A stretch of DNA of 64,000 nt from Streptomyces venezuelae (GTDB taxonomy: Bacteria > Actinomycetota > Actinomycetes > Streptomycetales > Streptomycetaceae): assembly GCF_008642275.1 (NCBI RefSeq), contig NZ_CP029189.1:620001-684000 (forward strand). The letters run 5' to 3'. The stretch's first letter is position 1; every line of letters begins with the position of its first letter. Under the pieces are notes generated by a model. That model did no database searches. It was not told the DNA's origin and saw nothing but the letters and a program-made list of their open reading frames with translations. Shown in pieces: positions 32,395 to 40,842 of this stretch. Made by a program: the position numbers and the translations under genes.

Positions 32395-33336
32395 ATGATG
32401 GTCCCCGCCGTTCTCCTGTTGCTCGGCGCCCTGACCGCGGTGCTCGCCCCCCGTCTGCTGGCCCGGGCCCGATGGCCCGAGCGTGAGCCGGTCGTCGCCC
32501 TGTGGGTGTGGCAGTGCGTGGTCGGCGCCGTGCTCCTGTGCTTCGGACTGTCGATGCTGCTCAGCGCGGCGGCCGCCTGGCAGGCGGTACGGGGCCGGCT
32601 GTTCGCCTCCGCCCCGCACGGGGTGGTCGACGCCTACGCGCTGGGAGCGGCCGGCGGGCCCTGGGCGGCCTTCACCGCGCTCGCGCTGGCGGGCGGCGGG
32701 CTGTGGACCGGGGCGATGCTGGCCGGCGAGGTGCTGCGGGCGCGGGCCCGGCGGCGTGCGCAGGGCAGCGAACTGCTGGTACGGGCCCCGCTGCTGCCCG
32801 GCGAGGACCCGGCGGGCGCGCGGCTCGTCGTACTGGAGGGACCCCGGCCGGACGCCTGGTGGCTGCCGGGGGCGGCCCCGCAGCTGGTGGTCACGACGGC
32901 GGCGCTGGGCCGGCTGAAGGGCAGCCAGCTGGACGCCGTCATGGCGCACGAGCAGGGGCACGCGGCGGCCCGGCACGACTGGCTGCTGCACTGTTCGCGG
33001 GCGCTGGCCCGGGGCTTCCCGCAGGTTCCGGTCTTCGCGGCCTTCGAGGCGGAGATGCACCGGCTGGTGGAACTGGCCGCCGACGACATGGCCTCCCGGC
33101 GGTTCGGACGGCTGACGGTCGCGCTGGCGCTGGTCGGACTGAACGAGGACCGGGGGGTGTTCGGGGTCTCCTCGCCCGAGCACGCGCACGTTCCGCAGCG
33201 GGTGCGCAGGCTGCTTTCGGCGGTCCCCCGGCTGTCGCCGGGACGGCGGCTGTGGTTGACGGCGCTGGCCACGCTGGTCCCCGCGATCCCGCTGGCCGTG
33301 GCTTTCGTACCGGGTCTGAGCGCCCTCGCCCTCTAG
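32395..33336 (+). CDS. M56-family membrane metallopeptidase
   Basis: The 313-residue protein has an N-terminal membrane part (VLLLLGALTAVLAPRLLARA; CVVGAVLLCFGLSMLLSAAA) and a cytosolic zinc peptidase domain with the HExxH motif in DAVMAHEQGHAAARHDW (about residue 185) and a downstream VELAADDMASRR third-ligand segment, ending in one more helix. M56 peptidases of the BlaR1/MecR1 type cleave regulators after sensing, but no repressor gene is adjacent. The ATG-ATG at 32395 lacks a ribosome site, while TAGGCT at 32382-32387 is placed for a leaderless transcript. Confidence 0.88.
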   Translation: MMVPAVLLLLGALTAVLAPRLLARARWPEREPVVALWVWQCVVGAVLLCFGLSMLLSAAAAWQAVRGRLFASAPHGVVDAYALGAAGGPWAAFTALALAGGGLWTGAMLAGEVLRARARRRAQGSELLVRAPLLPGEDPAGARLVVLEGPRPDAWWLPGAAPQLVVTTAALGRLKGSQLDAVMAHEQGHAAARHDWLLHCSRALARGFPQVPVFAAFEAEMHRLVELAADDMASRRFGRLTVALALVGLNEDRGVFGVSSPEHAHVPQRVRRLLSAVPRLSPGRRLWLTALATLVPAIPLAVAFVPGLSALAL

Positions 33337-33402
33337 ATACGCCCCGGCCCCGCCCGGCGCTGCCCACCGCCGCCGGGTGGGCAGCGGTGCGAGGATCGCA
33401 GC

Positions 33403-34062
33403 ATGCGGAACGATCACTTTCGGTGGACGGGCGTCGGCTGCGCGCTGCTCGGAGCGGCCCTGACGGCGCTGGTGGTCGCGCAGTGGCAGCCACTGCTCGC
33501 CTACGACGAACGGGTCGCCCGCGACCTCCACGCCCACGCCGTCGCCCACCCCGGGGTCACCCGGCTGATGCGGGTGCTCAGCGACTGGGTGTGGGACCCC
33601 TGGACCATGCGGGCGCTGGCGGCCGCCGCGTGCGCGCTGCTGTGGTGGCGGGGCGACCGGGGCCGGGCGCTGACGGTGGCCCTGGTGACGGTGGCGGCCT
33701 CGGTACTGCAGCAGGGGCTGAAGGCCCTGGTGGGGCGGGAGCGCCCGGTATGGCCGGATCCGGTGGACTCGGCGCACTACGCGGCCTACCCGTCCGGCCA
33801 CGCCCTGACGGCGACGGTGGTGTGCGGACTGCTCCTGTGGCTGCTCCACCGGCCCGCCCGGGGCGTGGTGCCGGTGGCCTGGGTGGTCACCGCCTGGGTG
33901 GTGGCCGTGGTCTCGGTGCTCGGGGTCGGCTTCACCCGGGTGTACCTCGGGGTGCACTGGCCGTCTGACGTGCTGGCGGGCTGGCTCCTGGGAGTGGCCC
34001 TGGTGGCTGTCGCGGCCTCCGTGCCCGTCCGGGAACGCGGCTGCGACCCTGTGGAGCGGTGA
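33403..34062 (+). CDS. PAP2-family membrane phosphatase
   Basis: The 219-residue protein has about six membrane helices and the three PAP2 phosphatase motifs: KALVGRERP (KX6RP), YPSGHAL (PSGH) and RVYLGVHWPSDVLAG (RX5HX3D). Such enzymes dephosphorylate lipid phosphates, including undecaprenyl pyrophosphate, at the outer membrane face. GAGGA lies upstream of the ATG at 33403. It follows the M56 gene by 66 bases and may be co-transcribed. Confidence 0.92.
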   Translation: MRNDHFRWTGVGCALLGAALTALVVAQWQPLLAYDERVARDLHAHAVAHPGVTRLMRVLSDWVWDPWTMRALAAAACALLWWRGDRGRALTVALVTVAASVLQQGLKALVGRERPVWPDPVDSAHYAAYPSGHALTATVVCGLLLWLLHRPARGVVPVAWVVTAWVVAVVSVLGVGFTRVYLGVHWPSDVLAGWLLGVALVAVAASVPVRERGCDPVER

Positions 34063-34164
34063 GGGTACGGCGTGCCTGCCCTGGATGATCCCCCGTGTCA
34101 CCCAGAGCAGGCGACCCCGTGCGCTGAGTATATTGGCCAAGAGCCAGTCAACGCAGGAGTAAGC

Positions 34165-34812
34165 ATGTCCCCGCGCAGCGCATCGGTCAATGAAGAATTG
34201 CGCAGACGTTCCCGGGAGCGGCTGCTGCAGTCCGCGGTCGAACTCGTGGCCGAGCGCGGCTACGAAGCCACGACCCTCGGCGACGTCGCCGAACGGGCGG
34301 GCGCGGCGCGCGGCCTGGTCTCGTACTACTTCCCGGGCAAACGGCAGTTGCTGCAGTCCGCGGTGCACCGGCTGATGCACCTCACCCTGTACGCCGCTCT
34401 GGAGCGGGAGCCCCGCAGCGAGTGCGGGCGGGAGCGGCTCGCACGTGCCGTCGACGCGATCCTGGGACTCGCCCGGGACGAACCCCTGCTGATGCGCACC
34501 CACATGGCGGGCATCCTCACGGCCGAGGGCTTCGTGCAGTGCCCCGAGCAGCAACGACTGGCGGAGCTGCTGCGGGACACCGTCGTCCGCTACGGCTCGG
34601 CGGACCCCGAGGCGGACTATCCGCTGCTGCGGGCCCTGTTGATGGGCGCGGTGGTGGCGATCCTGCTGCCCGGCGCCCCGATGCCGGCCCGGCGGCTGCG
34701 GGCCGAACTGTTCCAGCGCTACGGGCTGGACTGGGAGCTCGGTGTTCCGCCGGACGGCGGGCCGCCCGGCGGAACCTTCCCCTCACAGCCTTCGCACCCC
34801 GCGCACAGCTGA
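34165..34812 (+). CDS. TetR-family transcriptional regulator
   Basis: The 215-residue protein has a TetR helix-turn-helix at about residues 14-60 (LLQSAVELVAERGYEATTLG, then AGAARGLVSYYFPGKRQLL). The C-terminal ligand domain has LARDEPLLMRTHMAGILTAE. The ATG at 34165 follows GGAG by 5 bases. Just upstream, TATATT and TTGGCCAA around 34129-34140 could be the -10 and an operator. The stop is two bases from the stop of the convergent LVIVD gene, with no room for a terminator. Its target may be the upstream PAP2 gene or itself. Confidence 0.9.
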   Translation: MSPRSASVNEELRRRSRERLLQSAVELVAERGYEATTLGDVAERAGAARGLVSYYFPGKRQLLQSAVHRLMHLTLYAALEREPRSECGRERLARAVDAILGLARDEPLLMRTHMAGILTAEGFVQCPEQQRLAELLRDTVVRYGSADPEADYPLLRALLMGAVVAILLPGAPMPARRLRAELFQRYGLDWELGVPPDGGPPGGTFPSQPSHPAHS

Positions 34813-34814
34813 GG

Positions 34815-36299
34815 TCAGTGGTACTCGGGCTGGGTCTGCACGTTGAGCCGCTCCATCCGCACCCGCTCGGCGCTCTTGGTGCGCCGGTCGTCGAGCCGCA
34901 GCACGTCGAGGCCCTTGGCGATGTCGTTCGAGTAGATGTGCCCGTTGTAGTAGTACGCCGACCAGGACCCGCCGAGTCCGAGCTGGTCCGTCGTCAGCGG
35001 TCCGCGTTCGAAGTAGGCGATCTCCCGGGGCCGGGCGGAGTCGGTGAACTCCCATACGGAGACGCCGCCCTGGTACCAGGCCTGCACCATGATGTCGCGG
35101 CCGCCGCCGACCGGGACCAGTGAGCCGTTGTGGGCCACGCAGTTCTCGGTGTCGGCCTGGTGGCGCGGGATCTTGAAGTATCCGCGGAAGGTGAGTTTGC
35201 GCTGGTCCCCGCGGCCGGTGATGTCGTAGATCCCGTCGGCGCCGCGGTCGGGACCGGTCGCCTCGTTGCAGGTGGCGCCGGTGCCGCCGCCGAGCTCGTC
35301 GGTGAACACCACCTTGTTCGCACGCTCGTTGAAGGTGGCCGAGTGCCAGAACGCGAAGTTCACGTTGTCCTGGACCCGGTCGATGACCCGCGGCCGTTCG
35401 GGCCTGCTGATGTCGAAGAGGATGCCGTCACCCATGCAGGCCCCGGCGGCCAGGTCCTTGGACGGCAGCACGGTGATGTCGTGGCAGCCCGTGGTCTTGG
35501 AGACGCCCGGGTTGGTGGGCGCGCCCGGGTTTCCGCCGTCGGGGAAGAGGACCGGGAAGGCGACGACCGCGGCCTTCGTCGGCGCCTTCTTCGGGACCTT
35601 CACGACCGAGATGCCGTCGTGCGGCGGCTTGCAGTCGGGGAAGGCCTCGTTCGGGGAGTACGAGGCGACGTAGAGGTAGAGGTCGCGGTCACCGGGCACC
35701 AGGGTGTGGGTGTGTGAACCGCAGGCGGTCTCCACGGACTTGATGTACCTGGGGTTCTTCTTGTCCTTGATGTCGAAGATCTTGATGCCCTCCCACGAGG
35801 ACTTCTCCGTGGCGGGCTGCGAGACGCTGTTGCAGGAGTCGTCGCTGCGCGAGGAGTCGGTGGAGAGGAAGAGCAGGTCACCGTGGACGGAGACGTCGTT
35901 CTGACCGCCGGGGCAGAGCACCTGGGTGACCGTCTTCGGCGCCTTCGGGTTCGCGATGTCGTAGATGGTGAAGCCGCTGTAGCTGCCCGCGTAGGCGTAC
36001 CTGCCCTGGAAGGCCAGGTCGGTGTTGATTCCCGTGGGGTCGCTGCTGGGGATGTTGGCCAGGTGTTCGATGTTGGCGCTGTGCACGATCTCGTCCTGGC
36101 CGGGGATGTCGCCCGGGGCGAGTCCCCGGCCCTCGGCGAGGCCCGTGCCGTGCTGATGCGCGCTGCCGGGTGCTAAGTCGCCCGGGTCGGGGGTGGCGGC
36201 GGCCGGTCCGGCCGCCAGGAGCGTGGCGAGGAGCCCGGCCGCCGCGACGGCCGCCCCCACCCTCCTGTTCCGTACCCGCCTGGTGTGGAGCGAGGTCAC
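34815..36299 (-). CDS. Secreted LVIVD-repeat protein
   Basis: The 494-residue product starts with a signal peptide (basic start, then VGAAVAAAGLLATLLAAG, cleavage near AAA-TPD). It then has beta-propeller LVIVD-type repeats such as GFTIYDIANPKAPKTVTQVL, EGIKIFDIKDKKNPRYIKSV and GILFDISRPERPRVIDRVQ, plus VSVWEFTDSARPREI. These blades resemble those of surface or extracellular propellers of unknown ligand. There are several Cys, and His-rich spots (SAHQHGTG, CGSHTHTL, GCHDI) that could bind metal. The GTG at 36297-36299 follows AGGGAGGG. Confidence 0.88.
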   Translation of the reverse strand: MTSLHTRRVRNRRVGAAVAAAGLLATLLAAGPAAATPDPGDLAPGSAHQHGTGLAEGRGLAPGDIPGQDEIVHSANIEHLANIPSSDPTGINTDLAFQGRYAYAGSYSGFTIYDIANPKAPKTVTQVLCPGGQNDVSVHGDLLFLSTDSSRSDDSCNSVSQPATEKSSWEGIKIFDIKDKKNPRYIKSVETACGSHTHTLVPGDRDLYLYVASYSPNEAFPDCKPPHDGISVVKVPKKAPTKAAVVAFPVLFPDGGNPGAPTNPGVSKTTGCHDITVLPSKDLAAGACMGDGILFDISRPERPRVIDRVQDNVNFAFWHSATFNERANKVVFTDELGGGTGATCNEATGPDRGADGIYDITGRGDQRKLTFRGYFKIPRHQADTENCVAHNGSLVPVGGGRDIMVQAWYQGGVSVWEFTDSARPREIAYFERGPLTTDQLGLGGSWSAYYYNGHIYSNDIAKGLDVLRLDDRRTKSAERVRMERLNVQTQPEYH

Positions 36300-36375
36300 T
36301 GTGCCCTCCCTTGAGAGCCCGATCGGCTCCGCCCGTGAGGGAGCGGAACCTGGACCCCGGCAGTATCTTCCCTTC

Positions 36376-37068
36376 ATGGACATGGCAAAAGACCTCAGGG
36401 GCCGCCCCCGGGCCTTACCGGCGCCGCCCGTCCGGTTCGCCGCGGTGGTGGCGATGGCCGCCGGCCTGCTGCTGACGCTCTCCGGCTGCCAGGGGGACCG
36501 GGCACAGGACCGGGCCGACGACGGGCGGGCCACGGTCGTCGCGCCGGGCAGACCGGGCGAGAAGGCCCGCCACCTCACCCCCGAAGAGGCGGCCCGGGCG
36601 AAGCCGGACGACAGCCCGAACGCCGCCGACCAGGCGTACGTGTCGCGCATGATCGAACACCACCGGCAGGCGCTGACGATGAGCGCACTGGCGCCGGAGC
36701 GGGCGGCCGCCGACCCGGTCAAACGGCTGGCGGAGCGGATCACGGCGGCCCAGAAGCCGGAAGTGGGCGCGATGGAGAAGTGGTTGGCCCTGCACCCCGC
36801 GGCGGGTGCCGGAGGGCACGCGGCGGGCCACGACCACGGCGCGATGCCGGGCATGGCCACCGACGAGCAGCTGCGGGAACTGACCGGGGCCCACGGGACC
36901 GACTTCGACCGGCTCTTCCTCGCCCTGATGACCGCCCACCACGAGGGAGCCGTGAAGATGGCCGGCGAGGTCCTGGCGGGCGGGAACAACGTCGCGGTGG
37001 AGGAGATGGCCACCGAGGTGGTGGCCACGCAGAGCGCCGAGATCCACCGGATGCGCACGATGGGCTGA
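36376..37068 (+). CDS. DUF305-domain lipoprotein
   Basis: The 230-residue protein begins with a hydrophobic signal ending in the lipobox LLTLSGC near residue 36, so it is probably lipid-anchored outside the cell. Two DUF305 helical units each carry a paired-His motif: YVSRMIEHHRQALTMS and LFLALMTAHHEGAVKMAGE. A GHAAGHDHGAMPGMA linker adds more His/Met. The family is often found beside copper proteins, so metal binding is likely. The ATG at 36376 has no ribosome site; TATCTT at 36364-36369 suggests a leaderless transcript. Confidence 0.9.
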   Translation: MDMAKDLRGRPRALPAPPVRFAAVVAMAAGLLLTLSGCQGDRAQDRADDGRATVVAPGRPGEKARHLTPEEAARAKPDDSPNAADQAYVSRMIEHHRQALTMSALAPERAAADPVKRLAERITAAQKPEVGAMEKWLALHPAAGAGGHAAGHDHGAMPGMATDEQLRELTGAHGTDFDRLFLALMTAHHEGAVKMAGEVLAGGNNVAVEEMATEVVATQSAEIHRMRTMG

Positions 37069-37120
37069 CGCCCCGGGGGGCCGGTGTCATGCTGGGACCA
37101 CCTGCGGGAGGAGCTCCGCC

Positions 37121-38485
37121 GTGCTTCGAGTCGCCGTTGTCGGATCGGGCCCCAGCGGGGTCTACGCGGCCCAGACGCTGGTGCAGCAGCGCGAGGTGCC
37201 CGGGGTACGGGTGGACGTGCTGGACCGGCTCCCCGCCCCCTACGGGCTCGTCCGGTACGGGGTCGCCCCGGACCACGAGAAGATCAAGTCGCTCCAGGGC
37301 AGCCTGCGCACCGTGCTGGAGGACGAGCGGATCCGCTTCCTCGGCAACGTCGAGGTCGGCGGGAACGCACTGCCCACGGAACGGCTGCTGGAGCTGTACC
37401 ACGCGGTCGTGTACTGCGTGGGCGCGGCCCGCGACCGGATGCTGGGGATCCCCGGGGAGGAACTGACCGGGGTGCACTCCGCCACGGCCTTCGTGTCCTG
37501 GTACAGCGGGCACCCGGACGCCGCCGCACAGACCTTCGGCCTGCCCGGCGTGGACACGGCGGTGGTGGTCGGCGCGGGCAACGTCGCCGTGGACGTGACG
37601 CGGATCCTCGCCCGGGGCACGGCCGAACTGACGCCGACGGACATGCCGCAGCCGGCGCTCGGCGCGCTCGCGGAGAGCAGGGTGCGCACGGTGTCGATGG
37701 TCGCCCGGCGCGGTCCCTCGCAGGGCCGGTTCACCACCAAGGAGCTCCGCGAACTGGGCACGCTGCCGGAGGTGGACGTCCGGGCCGATCCGGCCGAACT
37801 GGCCCTCGACCCCGTGTACGGCGACCCGGCTGCGGCCGCCGCCCTGCCCGCGGTGGCCCGGCGGAACCTGGAGGTGCTGCGCGGCTGGGCGCAGGCGGAT
37901 CCGGCCGGGCGGCCGCGCCGCGTCGCACTGCGGTTCTACCTGCGGCCGGTGGAGGTCCTGGGCGGGCCGGACGGCCGCGTCACCGGGATGCGCTTCGAGC
38001 GCACCGCCCCGGACGGCCGGGGCGGGGTGACCGGAACGGGTGTGTACGAGGACGTCGAGGCGCAGCTGGTGCTGCGCTCGGTGGGGTACAGGGGCGTTCC
38101 GCTCGCCGGGCTGCCCTTCGACCCCGCGAAGGGCACGGTCCCGCACGCGGCGGGCCGGGTGGTGCGCGCGGGCCGGGCCTCGCTCGGCGAGTACGTGGCG
38201 GGCTGGATCAAGCGCGGCCCGACCGGGGTGATCGGCACGAACCGGCCCTGCGCCAAGGAGACCGTGTCCTCGCTGCTCCAGGACGCGGGGGCACTGGTCC
38301 GGCGCGACCTCCCGGACGACCCGCTGAACGCCCTGCGGGCGGCGGGTCTGCGCCCGGTCCGGTGGCCGGGCTGGCTGGCCATCGAGGCGGCCGAGGCCGC
38401 TCTCGGCCGCTCCCTGGGCCGACGCTCCGTCAAGATCCCCGATTGGGCCGGCCTGCTGGCCGCGGCTGACCCGGACCGGTCGTAG
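37121..38485 (+). CDS. FprA-type ferredoxin/flavodoxin-NADP+ reductase
   Basis: The 454-residue flavoprotein belongs to the adrenodoxin-reductase-like family that moves electrons between NADPH and ferredoxins. It has the FAD motif VAVVGSGPSGVYAAQTLVQQ, APYGLVRYGVAPDHEKIKSL, YCVGAARDRMLGIPGEELTG, the NADP motif VVVGAGNVAVDVTRIL with a following VARRGP, and YVAGWIKRGPTGVIGTN, all diagnostic. It starts with GTG at 37121 after GGAGGAG. It could serve P450 or other ferredoxin-dependent enzymes; no ferredoxin gene is adjacent. Confidence 0.94.
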   Translation: MLRVAVVGSGPSGVYAAQTLVQQREVPGVRVDVLDRLPAPYGLVRYGVAPDHEKIKSLQGSLRTVLEDERIRFLGNVEVGGNALPTERLLELYHAVVYCVGAARDRMLGIPGEELTGVHSATAFVSWYSGHPDAAAQTFGLPGVDTAVVVGAGNVAVDVTRILARGTAELTPTDMPQPALGALAESRVRTVSMVARRGPSQGRFTTKELRELGTLPEVDVRADPAELALDPVYGDPAAAAALPAVARRNLEVLRGWAQADPAGRPRRVALRFYLRPVEVLGGPDGRVTGMRFERTAPDGRGGVTGTGVYEDVEAQLVLRSVGYRGVPLAGLPFDPAKGTVPHAAGRVVRAGRASLGEYVAGWIKRGPTGVIGTNRPCAKETVSSLLQDAGALVRRDLPDDPLNALRAAGLRPVRWPGWLAIEAAEAALGRSLGRRSVKIPDWAGLLAAADPDRS

Positions 38486-38704
38486 GCCGGTTCCCGCGGG
38501 GCGGGGGTCCGGCAGCCCCCCGACCGGTCGGTGCCGCGCGGGACCGACGGCCGCGGGTGACGGCCCCGCCCGTCGCGGAGGTGCTTACGGGTGGTCATCC
38601 GGCCGCGATGCCCTCGTGCGGGGAGTGTCGCCGGGCCCGCCGGCACGCGCGGGCCGACCATGTCGCGGGAGCGAAACCCCGAAACGGCAAGCGGATGGAG
38701 CGTC

Positions 38705-39331
38705 ATGGCACCGAACGGATTCCGCCGATCACGGGACGGATGGCGGGCCCGGGTCCTCGGAACGGCGACGGTGGCGCTGCTGCTGTCGACCCCCTCGTAC
38801 GCGGCGGCGGCCGGGGCGGACCCGGCCGTGCGGAACCGGCCGGGCATCGCGAGCCCGGCCGCCGGGGGTGCCGCCCGGTGCCCGGACCACTGCGAGGGCC
38901 CCGGTCTGCCGCTCGGTGACGTCACGGTGGTCAAGGAGGACGCGATGACCGGCAACCCCCTGGGAGGCGCCGTCTTCCAGCTCTGGGAGGAGACCAACGG
39001 CATCCCGGGACTCCAGACCACCGGCAGCGACCCGGACACCTCCATCGGCGACACCTGTACCACCGCGGCGGACGGAACGTGCACCCGCACCCTGCCGACC
39101 GGCGTCTACTACTGGCAGGAGAGCCAGGCCCCGCCCGGCTACGACCTGCCCGTCAACCCGGTGTTCGGTGCCCTGGTGCTGACGCCGGAGAACATCGCCG
39201 AAGGCGTGACGGTGACCGCCGAAAACACGGCCACGCCGGTGACCGTCGGCGGGGTCGCACCGCCCGCCCGCACGGACCGGGTCGGGGAGGTGGGCAGGGC
39301 TTCGTGCCGCTCGACCGTGTCGGCCCGCTGA
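38705..39331 (+). CDS. Secreted SpaA-type prealbumin-fold protein, possibly truncated
   Basis: The 208-residue product has a signal peptide ([20 protein letters not shown]) and one prealbumin-like (SpaA/collagen-binding B) domain: [37 protein letters not shown] and [20 protein letters not shown]. Such domains form intramolecular isopeptide bonds between Lys and Asn via Glu/Asp; K and E are present (VVKED, WQES). The end, [16 protein letters not shown], lacks an LPXTG-type anchor or membrane helix, so the original C-terminus may be lost. The ATG at 38705 follows GGAG by 5 bases; ATGs at 38591 and 38660 are alternatives. Confidence 0.78.
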   Translation: MAPNGFRRSRDGWRARVLGTATVALLLSTPSYAAAAGADPAVRNRPGIASPAAGGAARCPDHCEGPGLPLGDVTVVKEDAMTGNPLGGAVFQLWEETNGIPGLQTTGSDPDTSIGDTCTTAADGTCTRTLPTGVYYWQESQAPPGYDLPVNPVFGALVLTPENIAEGVTVTAENTATPVTVGGVAPPARTDRVGEVGRASCRSTVSAR

Positions 39332-39359
39332 GGCCTCCATCGGAGCTCTCGGACATCGA

Positions 39360-39413
39360 GGCCACGTCGGGTCGCGTCGCGTCGGGTCGGTCAGGTCGGG
39401 TCGGGTCGGTCCA
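39360..39413. repeat. GTCGGGTC-type low-complexity repeat
   Basis: Short degenerate copies of GTCGGGTC and GTCGCGTC follow the stop of the SpaA-fold gene in a 252-base non-coding gap. Nothing else is recognised in the gap before the next ribosome site at about 39571. The repeat may mark the point where the upstream gene lost its original end. Confidence 0.55.
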
Positions 39414-39583
39414 ACTGCCATCTGCGACGACACTGTTCGCGTTCCGGTCGATCTGCCAGGTGGCCTTGGCGGGGTGTCACCCGTGCGAGCCACGTTGCCT
39501 GAATCGGCGTTTCCCTCCCCTCGCGGCGTCATCCCGGTCGGGCAAGATCCTTCCCTCGGTACACCCCTACGGAAAGGAAGCCC

Positions 39584-40183
39584 GTGACGCACCACATGCT
39601 GACCGGCGTCAAGCGCCTGGCACGGCACCGCAACCGGATCGCCCTGGTCTCAGCGACCGCCGTCCTGGGAACCCTGCTCGCCGGCGGCCCGGCATCGGCC
39701 GCGACAGGACCGGACATCGCCGTCTCCCTGGCCCTGGACTCGCCGCGGCAATGGGAGCCGAACACCGTCCTCGGGGGGTCCGGCCGCGGCTGGATCACGA
39801 ACACCGGGGACACCGCCATCCCCGCGGGCGTCAAGGTGTACTTCACTGTCCGCAATCTCGCCGTACCCCCCTTGATCTGCGCACACAACGACTCCAGCAG
39901 GATGTGCAGCGAAATCCACGCCACCGGTGTGCTCGGCGGGGAAGGCACCACCGCGGTGCCCGCCCCCGTCATCGACAATGCCGTCCCTCCATGGATGATC
40001 ATCACCACCAGAGACCTCGCCCCCGGCGAAGCGGTCACGTACCGCTGGACCGTCGGCCACTACGCGCCGTGGCACCGTGTGGCAGGGGTCGCATCGGTGA
40101 ACTCCTTGCCCCCGGGGATCACCGACGTCGACGAGAGCAACAACACCGCCACCGTCGCGAGGCAGAACGGCACCGGCTTCTGA
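39584..40183 (+). CDS. Secreted hypothetical beta-rich protein
   Basis: The 199-residue product has a signal peptide (basic VKRLARHRNR, then hydrophobic IALVSATAVLGTLLAG, cleavage near ASA-ATG). The mature part reads like an extracellular beta-sandwich of the CARDB/DUF11 type: PDIAVSLALDSPRQWEPNT, RGWITNTGDTAIPAGVKVYF, TTRDLAPGEAVTYRWTVG and ITDVDESNNTATVARQNG. Two Cys (LICAHND, RMCSE) may form a disulphide. It starts with GTG at 39584, seven bases after GAAAGGAAG. No enzyme motif is seen. Confidence 0.75.
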   Translation: MTHHMLTGVKRLARHRNRIALVSATAVLGTLLAGGPASAATGPDIAVSLALDSPRQWEPNTVLGGSGRGWITNTGDTAIPAGVKVYFTVRNLAVPPLICAHNDSSRMCSEIHATGVLGGEGTTAVPAPVIDNAVPPWMIITTRDLAPGEAVTYRWTVGHYAPWHRVAGVASVNSLPPGITDVDESNNTATVARQNGTGF

Positions 40184-40356
40184 CCGTCGAGGACGGCCGA
40201 TCCGGGACAGAGGCCCCGCGCAAGCGCTCGGGGAGCGGTCACCGTACCCGCTCCCCGAACGGGAGCCTCTGCGGCCGACGCGGCCCGCGGGGAGGGTGCG
40301 ACGCATGCGCGCCTCGACCGCGGCCGGCGGTTCGCACCGGCAAGGGGCACGGACCT

Positions 40357-40704
40357 CTAGGCGGTGAGCCGGGCCGCCTCGGCCGCAGCCGCCGCCAGGA
40401 CGCTGTCGAGGAGCCCGGGGAAGAGCGCTTCCAGCTCCTCCCGGCGCAGGGCGTTGAGCTTGGTGGTGCCGCGGTAGGCCTGGTGCACGACGCCGCTCTC
40501 GCGCAGGACGCGGAAGTGGTGGGTGGTCGTGGACTTGGTGACCGGCAGGTCGAAGGACGAGCAGGCCAGGTCCTCGGCCGAGGCGGCCAGGTCCAGGACG
40601 ATGGACAGCCGGACCGGGTCGGAGAGCGCGTGCAGCACGCCCTCCAGGCGGATCTCGCCCGCCTCGGGGTGGGCGAGGGCGCGGGAGGCGTCCCGTTCCG
40701 TCAT
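40357..40704 (-). CDS. ArsR-family (HTH) transcriptional regulator
   Basis: The 115-residue protein is a compact winged-helix ArsR-type repressor: RLEGVLHALSDPVRLSIVLD, LPVTKSTTTHHFRVLRESGV and VHQAYRGTTKLNALRREELE. The metal-sensing Cys box is absent, so it probably senses another signal. The ATG at 40702-40704 follows a GGAGCAGGG site. It lies downstream of the old yellow enzyme gene on the same strand, but a strong terminator separates them. The GTACGAGAG motif upstream (40757-40765) recurs twice near the enzyme promoter, suggesting shared control. Confidence 0.88.
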   Translation of the reverse strand: MTERDASRALAHPEAGEIRLEGVLHALSDPVRLSIVLDLAASAEDLACSSFDLPVTKSTTTHHFRVLRESGVVHQAYRGTTKLNALRREELEALFPGLLDSVLAAAAAEAARLTA

Positions 40705-40756
40705 GTCCCTGCTCCACTCACTCGATCGGTCCTCTCCGGATGCCACGGGCCCCATC

Positions 40757-40765
40757 GTACGAGAG
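40757..40765. promoter_or_regulatory. GTACGAGAG motif upstream of the ArsR gene
   Basis: The 9-mer GTACGAGAG, part of the palindrome TCGTACGA, lies 53 bases before the ArsR start. The same 9-mer and its inverse occur around the promoter of the old yellow enzyme gene (41984-42035). A common operator for the ArsR protein is likely. Confidence 0.5.
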
Positions 40766-40803
40766 TCGTCGAAGGAGGCGGGCGGGTCGTGGAGACCGGC
40801 GGT

Positions 40804-40835
40804 ACGGCTCCGGGGCGGGCCCGCCCCGGAGCCGT
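40804..40835 (-). terminator. Perfect palindromic terminator after the old yellow enzyme gene
   Basis: Positions 40804-40835 form a perfect 32-base palindrome whose arms are ACGGCTCCGGGGCGGG and its exact complement. It begins eight bases after the stop of the gene at 40843 and separates it from the ArsR gene. Confidence 0.85.
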
Positions 40836-40842
40836 GGCCGCG

